A stretch of DNA of 9,675 nt from CAZPEV01 sp964585635 (GCA_964585635.1 CAZPEV010000126.1:1-9675); one strand, 5' to 3'. Shown: positions 1 to 6,373, counted from the stretch's first letter. The notes: generated by a model from the letters alone, not told the origin. Numbers and translations: made by a program.

Positions 1-2
1 AT

Positions 3-56
3 GCCGACACCGTAATCACCTCCGCTTTCCTGATATGTGATCATGCGGCAGATTAG
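3..56 (+). other. Same-frame upstream coding segment ending in an amber codon
   Basis: Seventeen sense codons, open to the window edge, run in the same frame as the thrombospondin/dockerin protein and end at TAG (54-56). The residues around the stop (CDHAAD, stop, DCDQFQNPVDNCP) look like one continuous thrombospondin type 3 repeat, so the stop appears to sit inside the protein and not at a natural end. It may be a nonsense mutation, a base-calling or assembly error, or amber readthrough. Confidence 0.55.
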
Positions 57-1052
57 GATTGTGACCAGTTTCAAAACCCAGTCGATAACTGCCCCTTTAC
101 CTATAATCCCGACCAGCATGACAACGACCGCGACCAAATCGCCGATACCTGCGACAATTGTCGGGACATCAAGAATTCCGACCAAGCCGACCAGGACGGT
201 GATGGCTATGGAGATGTTTGCGATAATTGCCCCAGCCTCTTTAATCCGGACCAGGTGGATCATGATCACGATGGAATTGGCGATTTATGCGACAACTGTA
301 TGTTTATCGCCAATCACGACCAGGCCGACCGCGACGCGGACGGCATCGGTGACGTCTGCGACAATTGCCCCGACATTCCCAATCCCTACCAGGAAGACCA
401 TGATTTTGACGGCGTCGGCAACCCCTGTGATATCCACTATGGCTGTGCCGTGCCGCCTCACGCCGGATTTTGGTACGATACTCTTGGCTCCTGTTGGTAT
501 AAGCTCTGCCTTGGGTTTCACGACACGTCGACTTTCCGCTCCAACGGTACGCATATGTGGACCTTCGGCGACGGGGGGGTATCATATATGTACAATCCGC
601 AGCATGCCTATACCTGGTATGGGATTTTCACGGTAACCCGGACCGTCACTGATTCCTGCGGTACCGACGATTCCACGTGTATCGTCCGCGTTCCCTGTCC
701 GGGGATTGATGAGGATGGAGATGGATTCGCCGATAGCTGCGACAATTGCCCTCACGTCTATAATTATTGGCAGGAAGACTCTGATAGCGATGGAATCGGC
801 GATTCCTGCGATTATATCTGTGGGGATATCAACGGTGATCGGGGAGTGAATGTCGGGGACGCCGTGTCCATCATTAATTATATCTTCAAAGGTGGACCGG
901 CACCAAAGCCCAGATTAATGGCTGGGGATATCAATTGCGATCATCTGGTCAATGTCGGCGAGGCCGTTTATCTGATGAACTATATCTTTAGATCGGGTCC
1001 CCCACCCTGCGCTGACTGTCCACCCGGTGGTCTATTGGCCGGTCATAGGTAA
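57..1052 (+). CDS. Secreted thrombospondin type 3 / PKD / dockerin protein, 3' part
   Basis: Probably an exported, calcium-binding surface or extracellular protein. I count residues from codon 57, giving 331 visible residues. Residues 1-125 hold about four to five thrombospondin type 3 repeats, with the D.DGIGD.CDNCP.I.NP.Q pattern. Residues 134-213 form a PKD-like beta domain with WTFGDG and HAYTWYGIFTVT. Residues 216-254 return to thrombospondin type 3 repeats. Residues 256-322 are two dockerin-like EF-hand repeats (GDINGDRGVNVGDAV and GDINCDHLVNVGEAV, each followed by NYIF..GP.P). The gene is cut by the left edge; no signal peptide is visible. The same frame continues upstream to position 3 but is broken by TAG at 54-56. 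The first start codon after that stop is GTG at 255, which lies inside a repeat and has no convincing ribosome binding site, so I do not take it as the true start. Domain calls are strong; the function in the cell is unknown. Confidence 0.8.
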   Translation, partial: DCDQFQNPVDNCPFTYNPDQHDNDRDQIADTCDNCRDIKNSDQADQDGDGYGDVCDNCPSLFNPDQVDHDHDGIGDLCDNCMFIANHDQADRDADGIGDVCDNCPDIPNPYQEDHDFDGVGNPCDIHYGCAVPPHAGFWYDTLGSCWYKLCLGFHDTSTFRSNGTHMWTFGDGGVSYMYNPQHAYTWYGIFTVTRTVTDSCGTDDSTCIVRVPCPGIDEDGDGFADSCDNCPHVYNYWQEDSDSDGIGDSCDYICGDINGDRGVNVGDAVSIINYIFKGGPAPKPRLMAGDINCDHLVNVGEAVYLMNYIFRSGPPPCADCPPGGLLAGHR

Positions 1053-1066
1053 ACGCCGGAGACCTG

Positions 1067-1080
1067 GGGTCTTCAGACCC
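1067..1080. repeat. Small palindromic repeat, GTCTTCAGAC type
   Basis: A 6-bp stem (GGGTCT / AGACCC) with a 2-base loop lies 14 bases after the stop of the dockerin protein. The core GTCTTCAG recurs near 4315 and 4400, and as GTCTTTAG near 5881, always in intergenic DNA. It lacks a T-tract, so I call it a repeat module and not a terminator. Confidence 0.5.
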
Positions 1081-1094
1081 GGGGGTTACCGCTT

Positions 1095-1478
1095 GATCTC
1101 GATTTCACAACAGAATCGATGGTGATCGTCACGACGCCTTCTTATATGTATGGGTACATCCGCCAGTGGCTATATGTATGTCTGCCGGGAACGGCCACTT
1201 CGGGGCCAAAAAACCCCACAAAATCACGATCAAAACGGTCGACCGAACTACAAAAATCAGAAAAATGAGCAAACTGACCCAATTCCCAGCAACCCCAAGG
1301 CTGCCATAATAGTCCAACGAAATTTTACATCAAAACCCGGCGCAAGTCGATGTGAAATCTCCATCGATTTTGCGCTCTCTGCACCCCGAGTCGGTTCCCG
1401 TGCGAGGCCTTGGGGATGGAACAAGAAGCCGGGGAGATTCGGCATATGAAAAGGGGATGGCGGCAACCATTCCCCGGA
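1095..1478. repeat. Dispersed intergenic repeat, copy A
   Basis: About 380 bases that match copy B (5928-6339) in three blocks kept in the same order and orientation. Block 1 is GATCTC.ATTTC..ACAGAATCGATGGTGATCG followed by ACG.CGCC. Block 2 is the ACCCAATTCC....TAATCCCAAGG-like stretch near 1278-1300. Block 3 is TATGAAAAGGGGATGG followed by a hairpin. Between the blocks the copies have diverged with insertions and deletions. With the hairpin at 1067-1080, this accounts for most of the gene-free stretch 1053-1616; I see nothing else convincing there. No transposase, clear terminal inverted repeats or target duplication are visible. Confidence 0.6.
1449..1475 (-). terminator. Terminator-like hairpin downstream of the transglutaminase gene
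   Basis: Read on the minus strand this is a GC-rich stem (CCATTCCCC pairing with GGGGATGG, one bulge) followed by TTTT. It lies about 140 bases beyond the stop of the leftward gene at 1617. It is the end block of repeat copy A. The equivalent hairpin in copy B is a perfect stem just beyond another leftward operon, which supports a terminator role. Confidence 0.45.
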
Positions 1479-1616
1479 GCCGGGCGCGATCGATTCCGAA
1501 CCGGCATACACTCCGCGTGGTGCTCCCCAATTCATTCTGGAGGTGGTTCTTCCCGGCCGATCAATATTCTCCTAATCCTGGAACGCCATGTCGCTATGCA
1601 TTTCATCCGCGCCGGG

Positions 1617-3215
1617 CTACTTCGCCAGCGGCGTCCACTCTCCGATGTTTTCCACCACCACCTTGCACCTTCCCTCAGACGTCCACCGTTCGTTGCCGTT
1701 GTACCCCCACTCCATATATTCCGAGCCGCCCCCGCCGACCGTCGTGATCAGGCAACTGTTGGCCACAAATCCGAACGACCCGGCTACATCCGCCGGCCAT
1801 TTGCTGTCGCCCCGCGATGGATCCACCGGTATCCAGCCGTACCCCGGAAGGAAGATCTCCACCCAGCGGTGAAAAACGTCATCGTACGAGGCATCATCGT
1901 TGCGCACCACGATCGCCCCGGCATACCGGGCCGGAAGTCCTGCCGCTCGACACATCGCGATATACGCGAACGTGTACTCCGAACAGGAGCCCGTACCCCG
2001 CTTCAGCACCATCGGCGCGACATTCCATCCGCCCACCCGCTCGTATTCGAGCTTGTCCACGCAGTACTGCTGTATCCGCCGCGCGATCCAGTACGGATTG
2101 GTCTCCGTCCCGACGGCCTCCTGCACCGCCTGACGAATGGTTGCGCTGCCGATATCAAATTTGGCGTCGTCCACAAGATATCTGTCGCGAATCTCCTTCG
2201 GGATGTCCTCCAGCTTGCCGACTTTTTCCGGGAACACGAAGAACCTCGTTTCGTACATCTTGGCCGATACGGTCAGGCGCACGTCGGTGAATTTGTCCGG
2301 CCCCAGATCGGCAAACCGGAAATGGGCCACCTTCTGACCCCATTTGTCGGTCAGGATATCGGTCGCCGGGGGAACGAATTCGACTGTGCCCAGCAGCTCC
2401 TGATTGGCCAGGTTCTCCGGAATCGCCAGATAAACATCGAGCGTTTTCACCGTGTCCGGCCCGAAGTTGCGCACCTGATGAAGGAAATCCACCGTCTCGG
2501 CCTTCTCCTTGGTGCGAGCATACGCAACGCCATCATCGAGCGTGAGCTGGTAGATGCGATCGGTCTGGTAGTCGACCGTCCAGAGGTTCTTGCCGTCCCA
2601 GGCCAGGCCGCATGGGTACGGGCCGGGCGACGCGATACTCAACACGACGTCGCCTCTGGCCGGTGCGACCATGAAAATCTTGTCGCCGAACCGGTCGGCC
2701 ACCCAGAGATAGGTGCCGTCGAATGACAGGGCGTTCGTATGCGCGCTCGGCGACGGGATCGAAACAATCGTAGTGCCGTCGTCGATACTGATCTGATCGA
2801 TTTTATCGTACCCATCGCCGCTGATCCAGAGGCGCCGGCCGTCCCAGGCCAGCCCGGTCGGCTCGCTGATCGGACACGGGATCGTTTTCTCAACTATCCG
2901 GCTGGCCGGATTGATCGCGTACAAACGCGCTTCCTCCGCGTCGGCCACCCAGAGCAGCTTGCCGTCGAATGCCAGCCCGCGCGGGACATACCCCGGCGTC
3001 GGGATGGAATCCGTCACGATGCCCGTGGCTGGGTTGACAGCGTAGATCTGGTCACTCCGGCGGTCGACACACCAGAGCTGCTTACCGTCAAATGCCAACC
3101 CCTGCGGGCAGCGGTACGGCGCGGGGATCGTGCGCACCGTGTCGCCCGGCGTGGCCAGCACGCTCCCGGCAAGAATCAGGATAGCCAGAATGACGCCGAT
3201 TGCAGATTTATTCAT
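1617..3215 (-). CDS. Exported beta-propeller / transglutaminase-like protein
   Basis: A 532-residue protein with three parts. Residues 1-22 are a Sec signal peptide (MNKSAIGVILAILILAGSVLA). Residues 39-233 hold five propeller repeats of about 40-45 residues, each with (G/A)L.(F/W)DG..LW...(D)....I and an ING/DDG turn, as in NHL- or PQQ-like propellers. A beta-rich linker follows at 240-340. The C-terminal transglutaminase-like (papain-fold) domain covers about 375-500. The predicted catalytic triad is intact: Cys411 in GTGSCSEY, His449 in VFHRWVEIF and Asp465 in WIPVDPS. I chose the ATG at 3215 because AGGAGG (3221-3226) sits 5 bases upstream and it starts the signal peptide; a longer in-frame start at 3266 would add 17 residues before the signal. 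Likely role: periplasmic or extracellular peptidase or amide-processing enzyme with a propeller for binding. The substrate is unknown. Confidence 0.88.
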   Translation of the reverse strand: MNKSAIGVILAILILAGSVLATPGDTVRTIPAPYRCPQGLAFDGKQLWCVDRRSDQIYAVNPATGIVTDSIPTPGYVPRGLAFDGKLLWVADAEEARLYAINPASRIVEKTIPCPISEPTGLAWDGRRLWISGDGYDKIDQISIDDGTTIVSIPSPSAHTNALSFDGTYLWVADRFGDKIFMVAPARGDVVLSIASPGPYPCGLAWDGKNLWTVDYQTDRIYQLTLDDGVAYARTKEKAETVDFLHQVRNFGPDTVKTLDVYLAIPENLANQELLGTVEFVPPATDILTDKWGQKVAHFRFADLGPDKFTDVRLTVSAKMYETRFFVFPEKVGKLEDIPKEIRDRYLVDDAKFDIGSATIRQAVQEAVGTETNPYWIARRIQQYCVDKLEYERVGGWNVAPMVLKRGTGSCSEYTFAYIAMCRAAGLPARYAGAIVVRNDDASYDDVFHRWVEIFLPGYGWIPVDPSRGDSKWPADVAGSFGFVANSCLITTVGGGGSEYMEWGYNGNERWTSEGRCKVVVENIGEWTPLAK

Positions 3216-3276
3216 TGTATCCTCCTCTGGAAACGGCCTTGAGCCTGTGGCCGCTGATTTCGGCAATTATGGATAC

Positions 3277-3304
3277 AAGTTAGCATTTGTTGCGCTGCTG
3301 TCAA
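3277..3304 (-). promoter_or_regulatory. Candidate sigma70 promoter of the propeller-transglutaminase gene
   Basis: On the minus strand there is a perfect -35 TTGACA (3299-3304), a 16-base spacer and a weak -10 TAACTT (3277-3282). The predicted start of transcription would leave a leader of about 55 bases before the ATG at 3215, which has a strong AGGAGG. The -10 is poor, so this is tentative. Confidence 0.35.
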
Positions 3305-3502
3305 GTGGGCCGGACCCCGGTCGCGATTGAAGTTTTCGATACATTCGGGTCGTCCCATTTTGGCCATAATGATGTTGCCAACGCAGTCGGCGTATCCTAT
3401 GTTGTTCCGTGGCCTGTACCCGACTTGTCGAAATTGAAGTCATGTGCCGTGGGGCGGGAGCGTCTTTGAGTCCGCCGCCGACACATGGCGGGAGGTCTCT
3501 CC

Positions 3503-4246
3503 ATGTTCAAGAAAATCGCCCTTTCGGCGCTCATCCTCCTGATTGTCGCTCTGGTGGCGGCCTACTTCGTCCGAAATATTTTGGTCAAGAAAGCTATTGA
3601 AACCGGTTCCACATACGCCCTCGGCGTAGAAACCGACCTCAGTTCGGCGAGCCTCGCCTTGCGCGGCGGCAGCCTGGAACTTAACAATCTCGTCGTCGCC
3701 AATCCCGAAGGATTCGCGGCGAAAGATTTCCTGTCGCTCCGCCGCGGAATGATCGTTGTCGAGGCCGGATCGATCCTGGGTAATCACGTCGTGATTGACT
3801 CGTTCGTGATCGAGGGGGGCACGCTCAACCTCGAACAGGTCGACCGGAAGGGAAACTTCCTGGTCTTGCTCGACAATATCAAACGGCTGGATATGTCCTC
3901 ATCCGGGCCGTCGAAGAAATACCGCATCGGTCTGATCGCGGTTCGGGACGTCAGCGTGGCCGGATCGCTCAGCCTGCTCGGGAAGAATTACGAGAAATCG
4001 TTTACGCTCGACGATTTTTCTCTTCGCAACGTCGGCGGCGACGACGGCGCGACAATCAGCCAGGTGGCCGCCACGCTCATGAAAACACTCATTTCAAAGG
4101 CGCTGACCGGGGGCAATGGTCTGCTTCCGGAGGGCTTCGGGAAGAATCTTTCCGACCTGAAGGATCAGGGTCTCGAGAAGATCAAGACCGGGGCAACCGA
4201 CGAACTAAAGAATCTTGGCAAATCGCTGACGGGCGGCAAAGAATAG
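3503..4246 (+). CDS. Short AsmA-like membrane-anchored protein
   Basis: A 247-residue protein with an N-terminal membrane helix (about residues 5-27, IALSALILLIVALVAAYFV), then a periplasmic beta-rich region resembling the AsmA/DUF748-type N-terminal unit. Visible signatures are GGSLELNNLVVANPEGF followed by a GSILGNHVVIDSFVIEGGTL stretch at about residues 50-115. The last 50 residues are a charged, probably helical tail. AsmA-family proteins act at the Gram-negative envelope, many in lipid transport between membranes, but most are several times longer, so this is a minimal member whose task is unknown. I start at ATG 3503 because GGGAGG (3490-3495) is correctly spaced from it and the hydrophobic helix begins at once; an ATG at 3485 would place that ribosome binding site inside the gene. 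It diverges from the propeller-transglutaminase gene across about 290 bases. Confidence 0.72.
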   Translation: MFKKIALSALILLIVALVAAYFVRNILVKKAIETGSTYALGVETDLSSASLALRGGSLELNNLVVANPEGFAAKDFLSLRRGMIVVEAGSILGNHVVIDSFVIEGGTLNLEQVDRKGNFLVLLDNIKRLDMSSSGPSKKYRIGLIAVRDVSVAGSLSLLGKNYEKSFTLDDFSLRNVGGDDGATISQVAATLMKTLISKALTGGNGLLPEGFGKNLSDLKDQGLEKIKTGATDELKNLGKSLTGGKE

Positions 4247-4258
4247 ACCGGCTGGCGG

Positions 4259-4276
4259 CCCGGACGTTCGTCCGGG
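4259..4276 (+). terminator. Hairpin after the AsmA-like gene
   Basis: CCCGGAC / GTCCGGG forms a perfect 7-bp stem with a 4-base loop, 12 bases after the AsmA-like stop codon, followed by only TTTC. The position fits a terminator. The weak T-tract and the neighbouring hairpins mean it could also be one of the local palindromic repeats. Confidence 0.45.
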
Positions 4277-4309
4277 TTTCAGGAATTCACGAACCAGCGG
4301 ATGGGGTGG

Positions 4310-4490
4310 CCCGGGTCTTCAGGGCCTGTTGAAAAAGCCATGACTCGTCATCGCGAGACCCGCCTGTGGCGGGTCGTGGCGATCTCGGCAGGTGGCCTTG
4401 TCTTCAGACCTCTGGTTGCAGAAAACGGCAACGCATCGCCCGGAACGGCTTGCTCGCCGCAGGCGAATTCGCTTCCCCCGACCTCCATTT
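4310..4490. repeat. Mosaic of short intergenic repeats
   Basis: This gene-free stretch holds several repeat modules. There are two GTCTTCAG cores (about 4315 and 4400). A 41-base unit, 4346-4386, runs from CGTCATCGCGAG to GTGGCGATCTC and contains a perfect 8-bp stem (GACCCGCC / GGCGGGTC, 4357-4375). From memory it resembles the GTCATTGCGAG...GCAATCTC dispersed repeats seen in many bacterial genomes. A third piece at 4473-4490 matches 5921-5938 at 16 of 18 bases, the entry to repeat copy B. The open frame of about 73 codons across 4301-4522 is built from these repeats and is not a credible gene. Confidence 0.55.
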
Positions 4491-4496
4491 TATGCA

Positions 4497-4525
4497 TTGA
4501 CATTCCGATGAATTCATCTTAATAT
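4497..4525 (+). promoter_or_regulatory. Strong sigma70-type promoter of the TIR-like operon
   Basis: A perfect -35 TTGACA (4497-4502) is followed, after exactly 17 bases, by TAATAT (4520-4525), 4 of 6 matches to the -10 consensus. Transcription would begin near 4532, leaving a leader of about 33 bases before the small reading frame at 4565. The promoter begins 6 bases after a flanking repeat fragment. Confidence 0.6.
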
Positions 4526-4554
4526 TATCTTGTTGTTGCAGTCATAATATTATC
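4520..4554 (+). promoter_or_regulatory. Direct repeat TAATATTATC, possible operator
   Basis: The decamer TAATATTATC occurs at 4520-4529, over the -10 box, and again at 4545-4554, just after the predicted transcription start, 25 bases apart. The second copy lies in the perfect palindrome ATAATATTAT. A protein bound to both sites would block the promoter. The winged-helix-like segment of the downstream protein is a possible binder; this is inference only. Confidence 0.4.
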
Positions 4555-4564
4555 GGGAGGGAGG

Positions 4565-4711
4565 ATGATTCCCGATTTAGAAAACAATCATGGCCCTACA
4601 GCCCGCCGAGGCGGGCGGGTTATCCGTTACAGCAAGCGTTTCCTATGCGCCCGCCGCGTGATGGAATGGTGGGCGGAATGGGCTCACGAGGAAGGGGAGC
4701 CAATTGACTGA
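4565..4711 (+). CDS. Small uncharacterised protein, 48 residues, upstream of the TIR-like gene
   Basis: I do not recognise this protein. It begins MIPDLENNHGPTARRGGRVI and ends MEWWAEWAHEEGEPID: a basic N-terminal half, then a tryptophan-rich, acidic, probably helical tail. Support for it being real: ATG follows GGGAGGGAGG (4555-4564); it lies 33 bases after the predicted start of a strong promoter; and its stop overlaps the TTG start of the next gene by 8 bases (TTGACTGA, 4704-4711), as in translationally coupled pairs. Against it: it runs through an inverted repeat (4601-4616, GCCCGCC / GGCGGGC) typical of local repeats, and it is short. It could be a partner or inhibitor of the downstream protein, a leader peptide, or chance. 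It could also be the true N-terminus of the downstream protein if there is a frameshift near 4662-4703, where both frames are open. Confidence 0.45.
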   Translation: MIPDLENNHGPTARRGGRVIRYSKRFLCARRVMEWWAEWAHEEGEPID

Positions 4712-5789
4712 AGCGAAATTCCTTGATAGTGTCTTGACCGTAGTAAATCGGCGACCATATCAATATTCTGTATTTTATTCAGCACAACCGTATCATAATG
4801 ATCCAAAGGAGGATTATCCTTTCCTATATGAATTCAAGCAGAATCATCCGCCGGATCAGGGAGCACTTGGTACCGTATTTGTTGAGATTAATGATTTGGC
4901 GAACCTCCGCCTTATCGCCGGGAAACCACCAAATATTCACAACGCGGTAATTAGGTTCGCCTTGCAGTCGATAGCGAAATTGCCGGACAAGAAGCAACTC
5001 GTTTTTAATGTATCTGATTATGAGAGACAACGTGAACACAAATTGATAAAGGGGCAAGAACTGAAAGAAAAGGTACTACAATTTATATATTTCGTCAATC
5101 AAGAACTGCCGACAGAAGGCATAGGCGGCCCAAATCTCGCTGATAATTTTGACGCGGCCGAGAGTGACATAAATGACTGGCTTAGACGGCTTGAAAAGGC
5201 CGGATATCTGGAGCGCCAAATGGAATTTCGACCATTTAGAATTGGACGAGGGGCTACATCTCTTGAACCATATATGACTAATCCCCAAAAAGAGGCTGAA
5301 ATTCAACAAGTCCTAGGATTGCATGCGACGGTGCCTCTCGGTGAAAAGCACAAGTATTTTAATATTACTGATATCGATCCTGCTTTGAGGAACGGTTTTG
5401 TCTTTGTGATAATGCCTTTCACGGAGGCGGAGTTCCCACAAAAGTTCTATTACGATATAGTTGAGCCGGTTGTCAAAGAAGTGCTTGGATTACCGTGCGG
5501 TAGGGCCGATAAGGGACAAACTAATTTTGCCGAACCCAAAATATTCACCGGAATCATCAAGGCCAAACTTATTATTGCAGATTTATCCACTGAAAATAGA
5601 AATGTCATTTTTGAATTTGGCATGGCGTTAGCTCGTGAACAGCCCATTATCCTTCTATTCGACAATAGACAAAAAGCGCAAGGCAGGAGACTTGCTTTCG
5701 ATTATGATCATTTTCAGACCGTTTTCTATAATGACTTTGAAGATCTTCGTATACAACTGACTGAAAAACTCAAAGCATTCCGAGATTAA
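4704..5789 (+). CDS. TIR-like / nucleoside deoxyribosyltransferase-like protein with winged-helix segment
   Basis: A 361-residue protein in three parts. Residues 1-115 are of unknown type. Residues 118-172 look like a winged helix (ending DINDWLRRLEKAGYLER). Residues 228-355 form a Rossmann-like domain with FVFVIMPFTEAEF (232-244), then a stretch with GRADKGQTNF, then ADLSTENRNVIFEFGMALA (292-310), then IILLFD. This last pattern is typical of TIR-like and nucleoside 2-deoxyribosyltransferase-like domains, which bind NAD or nucleotides; Glu304 in FEFG is the likely key residue. Such domains often serve as effectors of phage defence, but no experiment is implied here. The TTG start is forced: an in-frame stop lies at 4659-4661 and there is no other start codon up to 4704. 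GGGGAG lies 4 bases upstream. Codons are clearly AT-richer than in all neighbours, suggesting horizontal transfer. Cytoplasmic; no membrane segment seen. Confidence 0.75.
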   Translation: MTEAKFLDSVLTVVNRRPYQYSVFYSAQPYHNDPKEDYPFLYEFKQNHPPDQGALGTVFVEINDLANLRLIAGKPPNIHNAVIRFALQSIAKLPDKKQLVFNVSDYERQREHKLIKGQELKEKVLQFIYFVNQELPTEGIGGPNLADNFDAAESDINDWLRRLEKAGYLERQMEFRPFRIGRGATSLEPYMTNPQKEAEIQQVLGLHATVPLGEKHKYFNITDIDPALRNGFVFVIMPFTEAEFPQKFYYDIVEPVVKEVLGLPCGRADKGQTNFAEPKIFTGIIKAKLIIADLSTENRNVIFEFGMALAREQPIILLFDNRQKAQGRRLAFDYDHFQTVFYNDFEDLRIQLTEKLKAFRD

Positions 5790-5805
5790 TTATAATAGTG
5801 GGTAG

Positions 5806-5828
5806 GGCAGAAGTCGAAGACTTCTGCC
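5806..5828 (+). terminator. Perfect 10-bp hairpin after the TIR-like gene
   Basis: GGCAGAAGTC / GACTTCTGCC with a 3-base loop begins 17 bases after the stop codon. There is no T-tract on the plus strand, so it may act as an mRNA 3' end stabiliser, a factor-dependent stop, or simply one more palindromic repeat of this genome. It marks the right end of the AT-rich unit. Confidence 0.45.
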
Positions 5829-5927
5829 TATGATATACCCCTTGGGCTGGGGAAGATGTTGGCGCCGCCGTGTGGCCCGGGTCTTTAGTCCGTAGGCCGG
5901 TGGTCCACCATTATAGTGAGTTTCCCC

Positions 5928-6339
5928 GATCTCCATTTCGCCACAGAATCGATGGTGATCGCTACGCCGCCCCCTTTAGTAGAGACACGTATCGAGGGCT
6001 ATACCTATGACCGTGAGTATACAACAATTCCTGACCACCCCGAAGCTGGCATTACCTCGCCCCACAAGATATGTCTCGACCACCGGACATCTTGCGCCTT
6101 CATGCCGCTCAGCCATCTTCCTAATCGCCGTAACTCCAAACCACCCAACGAGAAGCCCCATGAACGTCAAAAAACGAACGAAGGAACCCAATTCCGCCGT
6201 AATCCCAAGGTGGATAGTTTGTTAGAAGCCCTATATCCCCAGCCCCGTCATGCCGGGGAAGTTTGAGGTCATGGGGAGAGATCAGGAAGCGCGGGAGGTC
6301 AAGCCTATGAAAAGGGGATGGTGACAACCATCCCCCGGA
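5928..6339. repeat. Dispersed intergenic repeat, copy B
   Basis: Matches copy A (1095-1478) in three ordered blocks: GATCTCCATTTCGCCACAGA then ATCGATGGTGATCG; the stretch with ACCCAATTCC and TAATCCCAAGG near 6185-6210; and CTATGAAAAGGGGATGG with the final hairpin. It fills most of the gene-free stretch 5829-6373. Open frames of 70-116 codons across it carry no recognisable domain. On the minus strand both copies share a hydrophobic reading frame in block 2, but with low similarity. Confidence 0.6.
6310..6335 (-). terminator. Intrinsic terminator of the yggS-divIVA-phosphorylase operon
   Basis: On the minus strand a perfect 8-bp stem (GGGGATGG / CCATCCCC, loop of 6) is followed directly by TTTT. 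It lies about 40 bases past the phosphorylase stop. It is the terminal block of repeat copy B, so the repeat supplies the operon terminator. Confidence 0.65.
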
Positions 6340-6373
6340 ACTTATCGAATGCTCTGCCAAAGGCTGCCGACGA

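Noticed and set aside
37..636. Plus-strand frame of 199 codons at the left edge
   Set aside because: Its product is low-complexity Thr/Pro/Ile sequence. It is the shifted reading of the thrombospondin type 3 repeats, which make clear sense in the other frame.
1129..1317. Minus-strand hydrophobic frame of 62 codons in repeat copy A, with a counterpart at 5976-6191
   Set aside because: It looks like a membrane segment and shares a frame with copy B, but similarity is low, starts do not correspond and there is no ribosome binding site. Kept only as a remark under the repeat.
1410..2726. Long plus-strand frame of 438 codons
   Set aside because: Lies opposite the propeller-transglutaminase gene, which has a signal peptide, a strong ribosome binding site and an intact catalytic triad. 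The antisense product has no recognisable domain.
4301..4522. Plus-strand frame of 73 codons
   Set aside because: Composed of hairpin repeat modules and runs through the promoter of the next operon; no ribosome binding site.
4520..4529. TAATATTATC as a rolling-circle replication nick site
   Set aside because: Similar to the TAATATTAC nonanucleotide of some rolling-circle replicons, but not identical, not in a hairpin loop, and no Rep gene is present. It fits better as a -10 region and operator.
5916..6266. Plus-strand frame of 116 codons
   Set aside because: Lies wholly in repeat copy B, has no domain, and the equivalent frame in copy A is not conserved in start or length.
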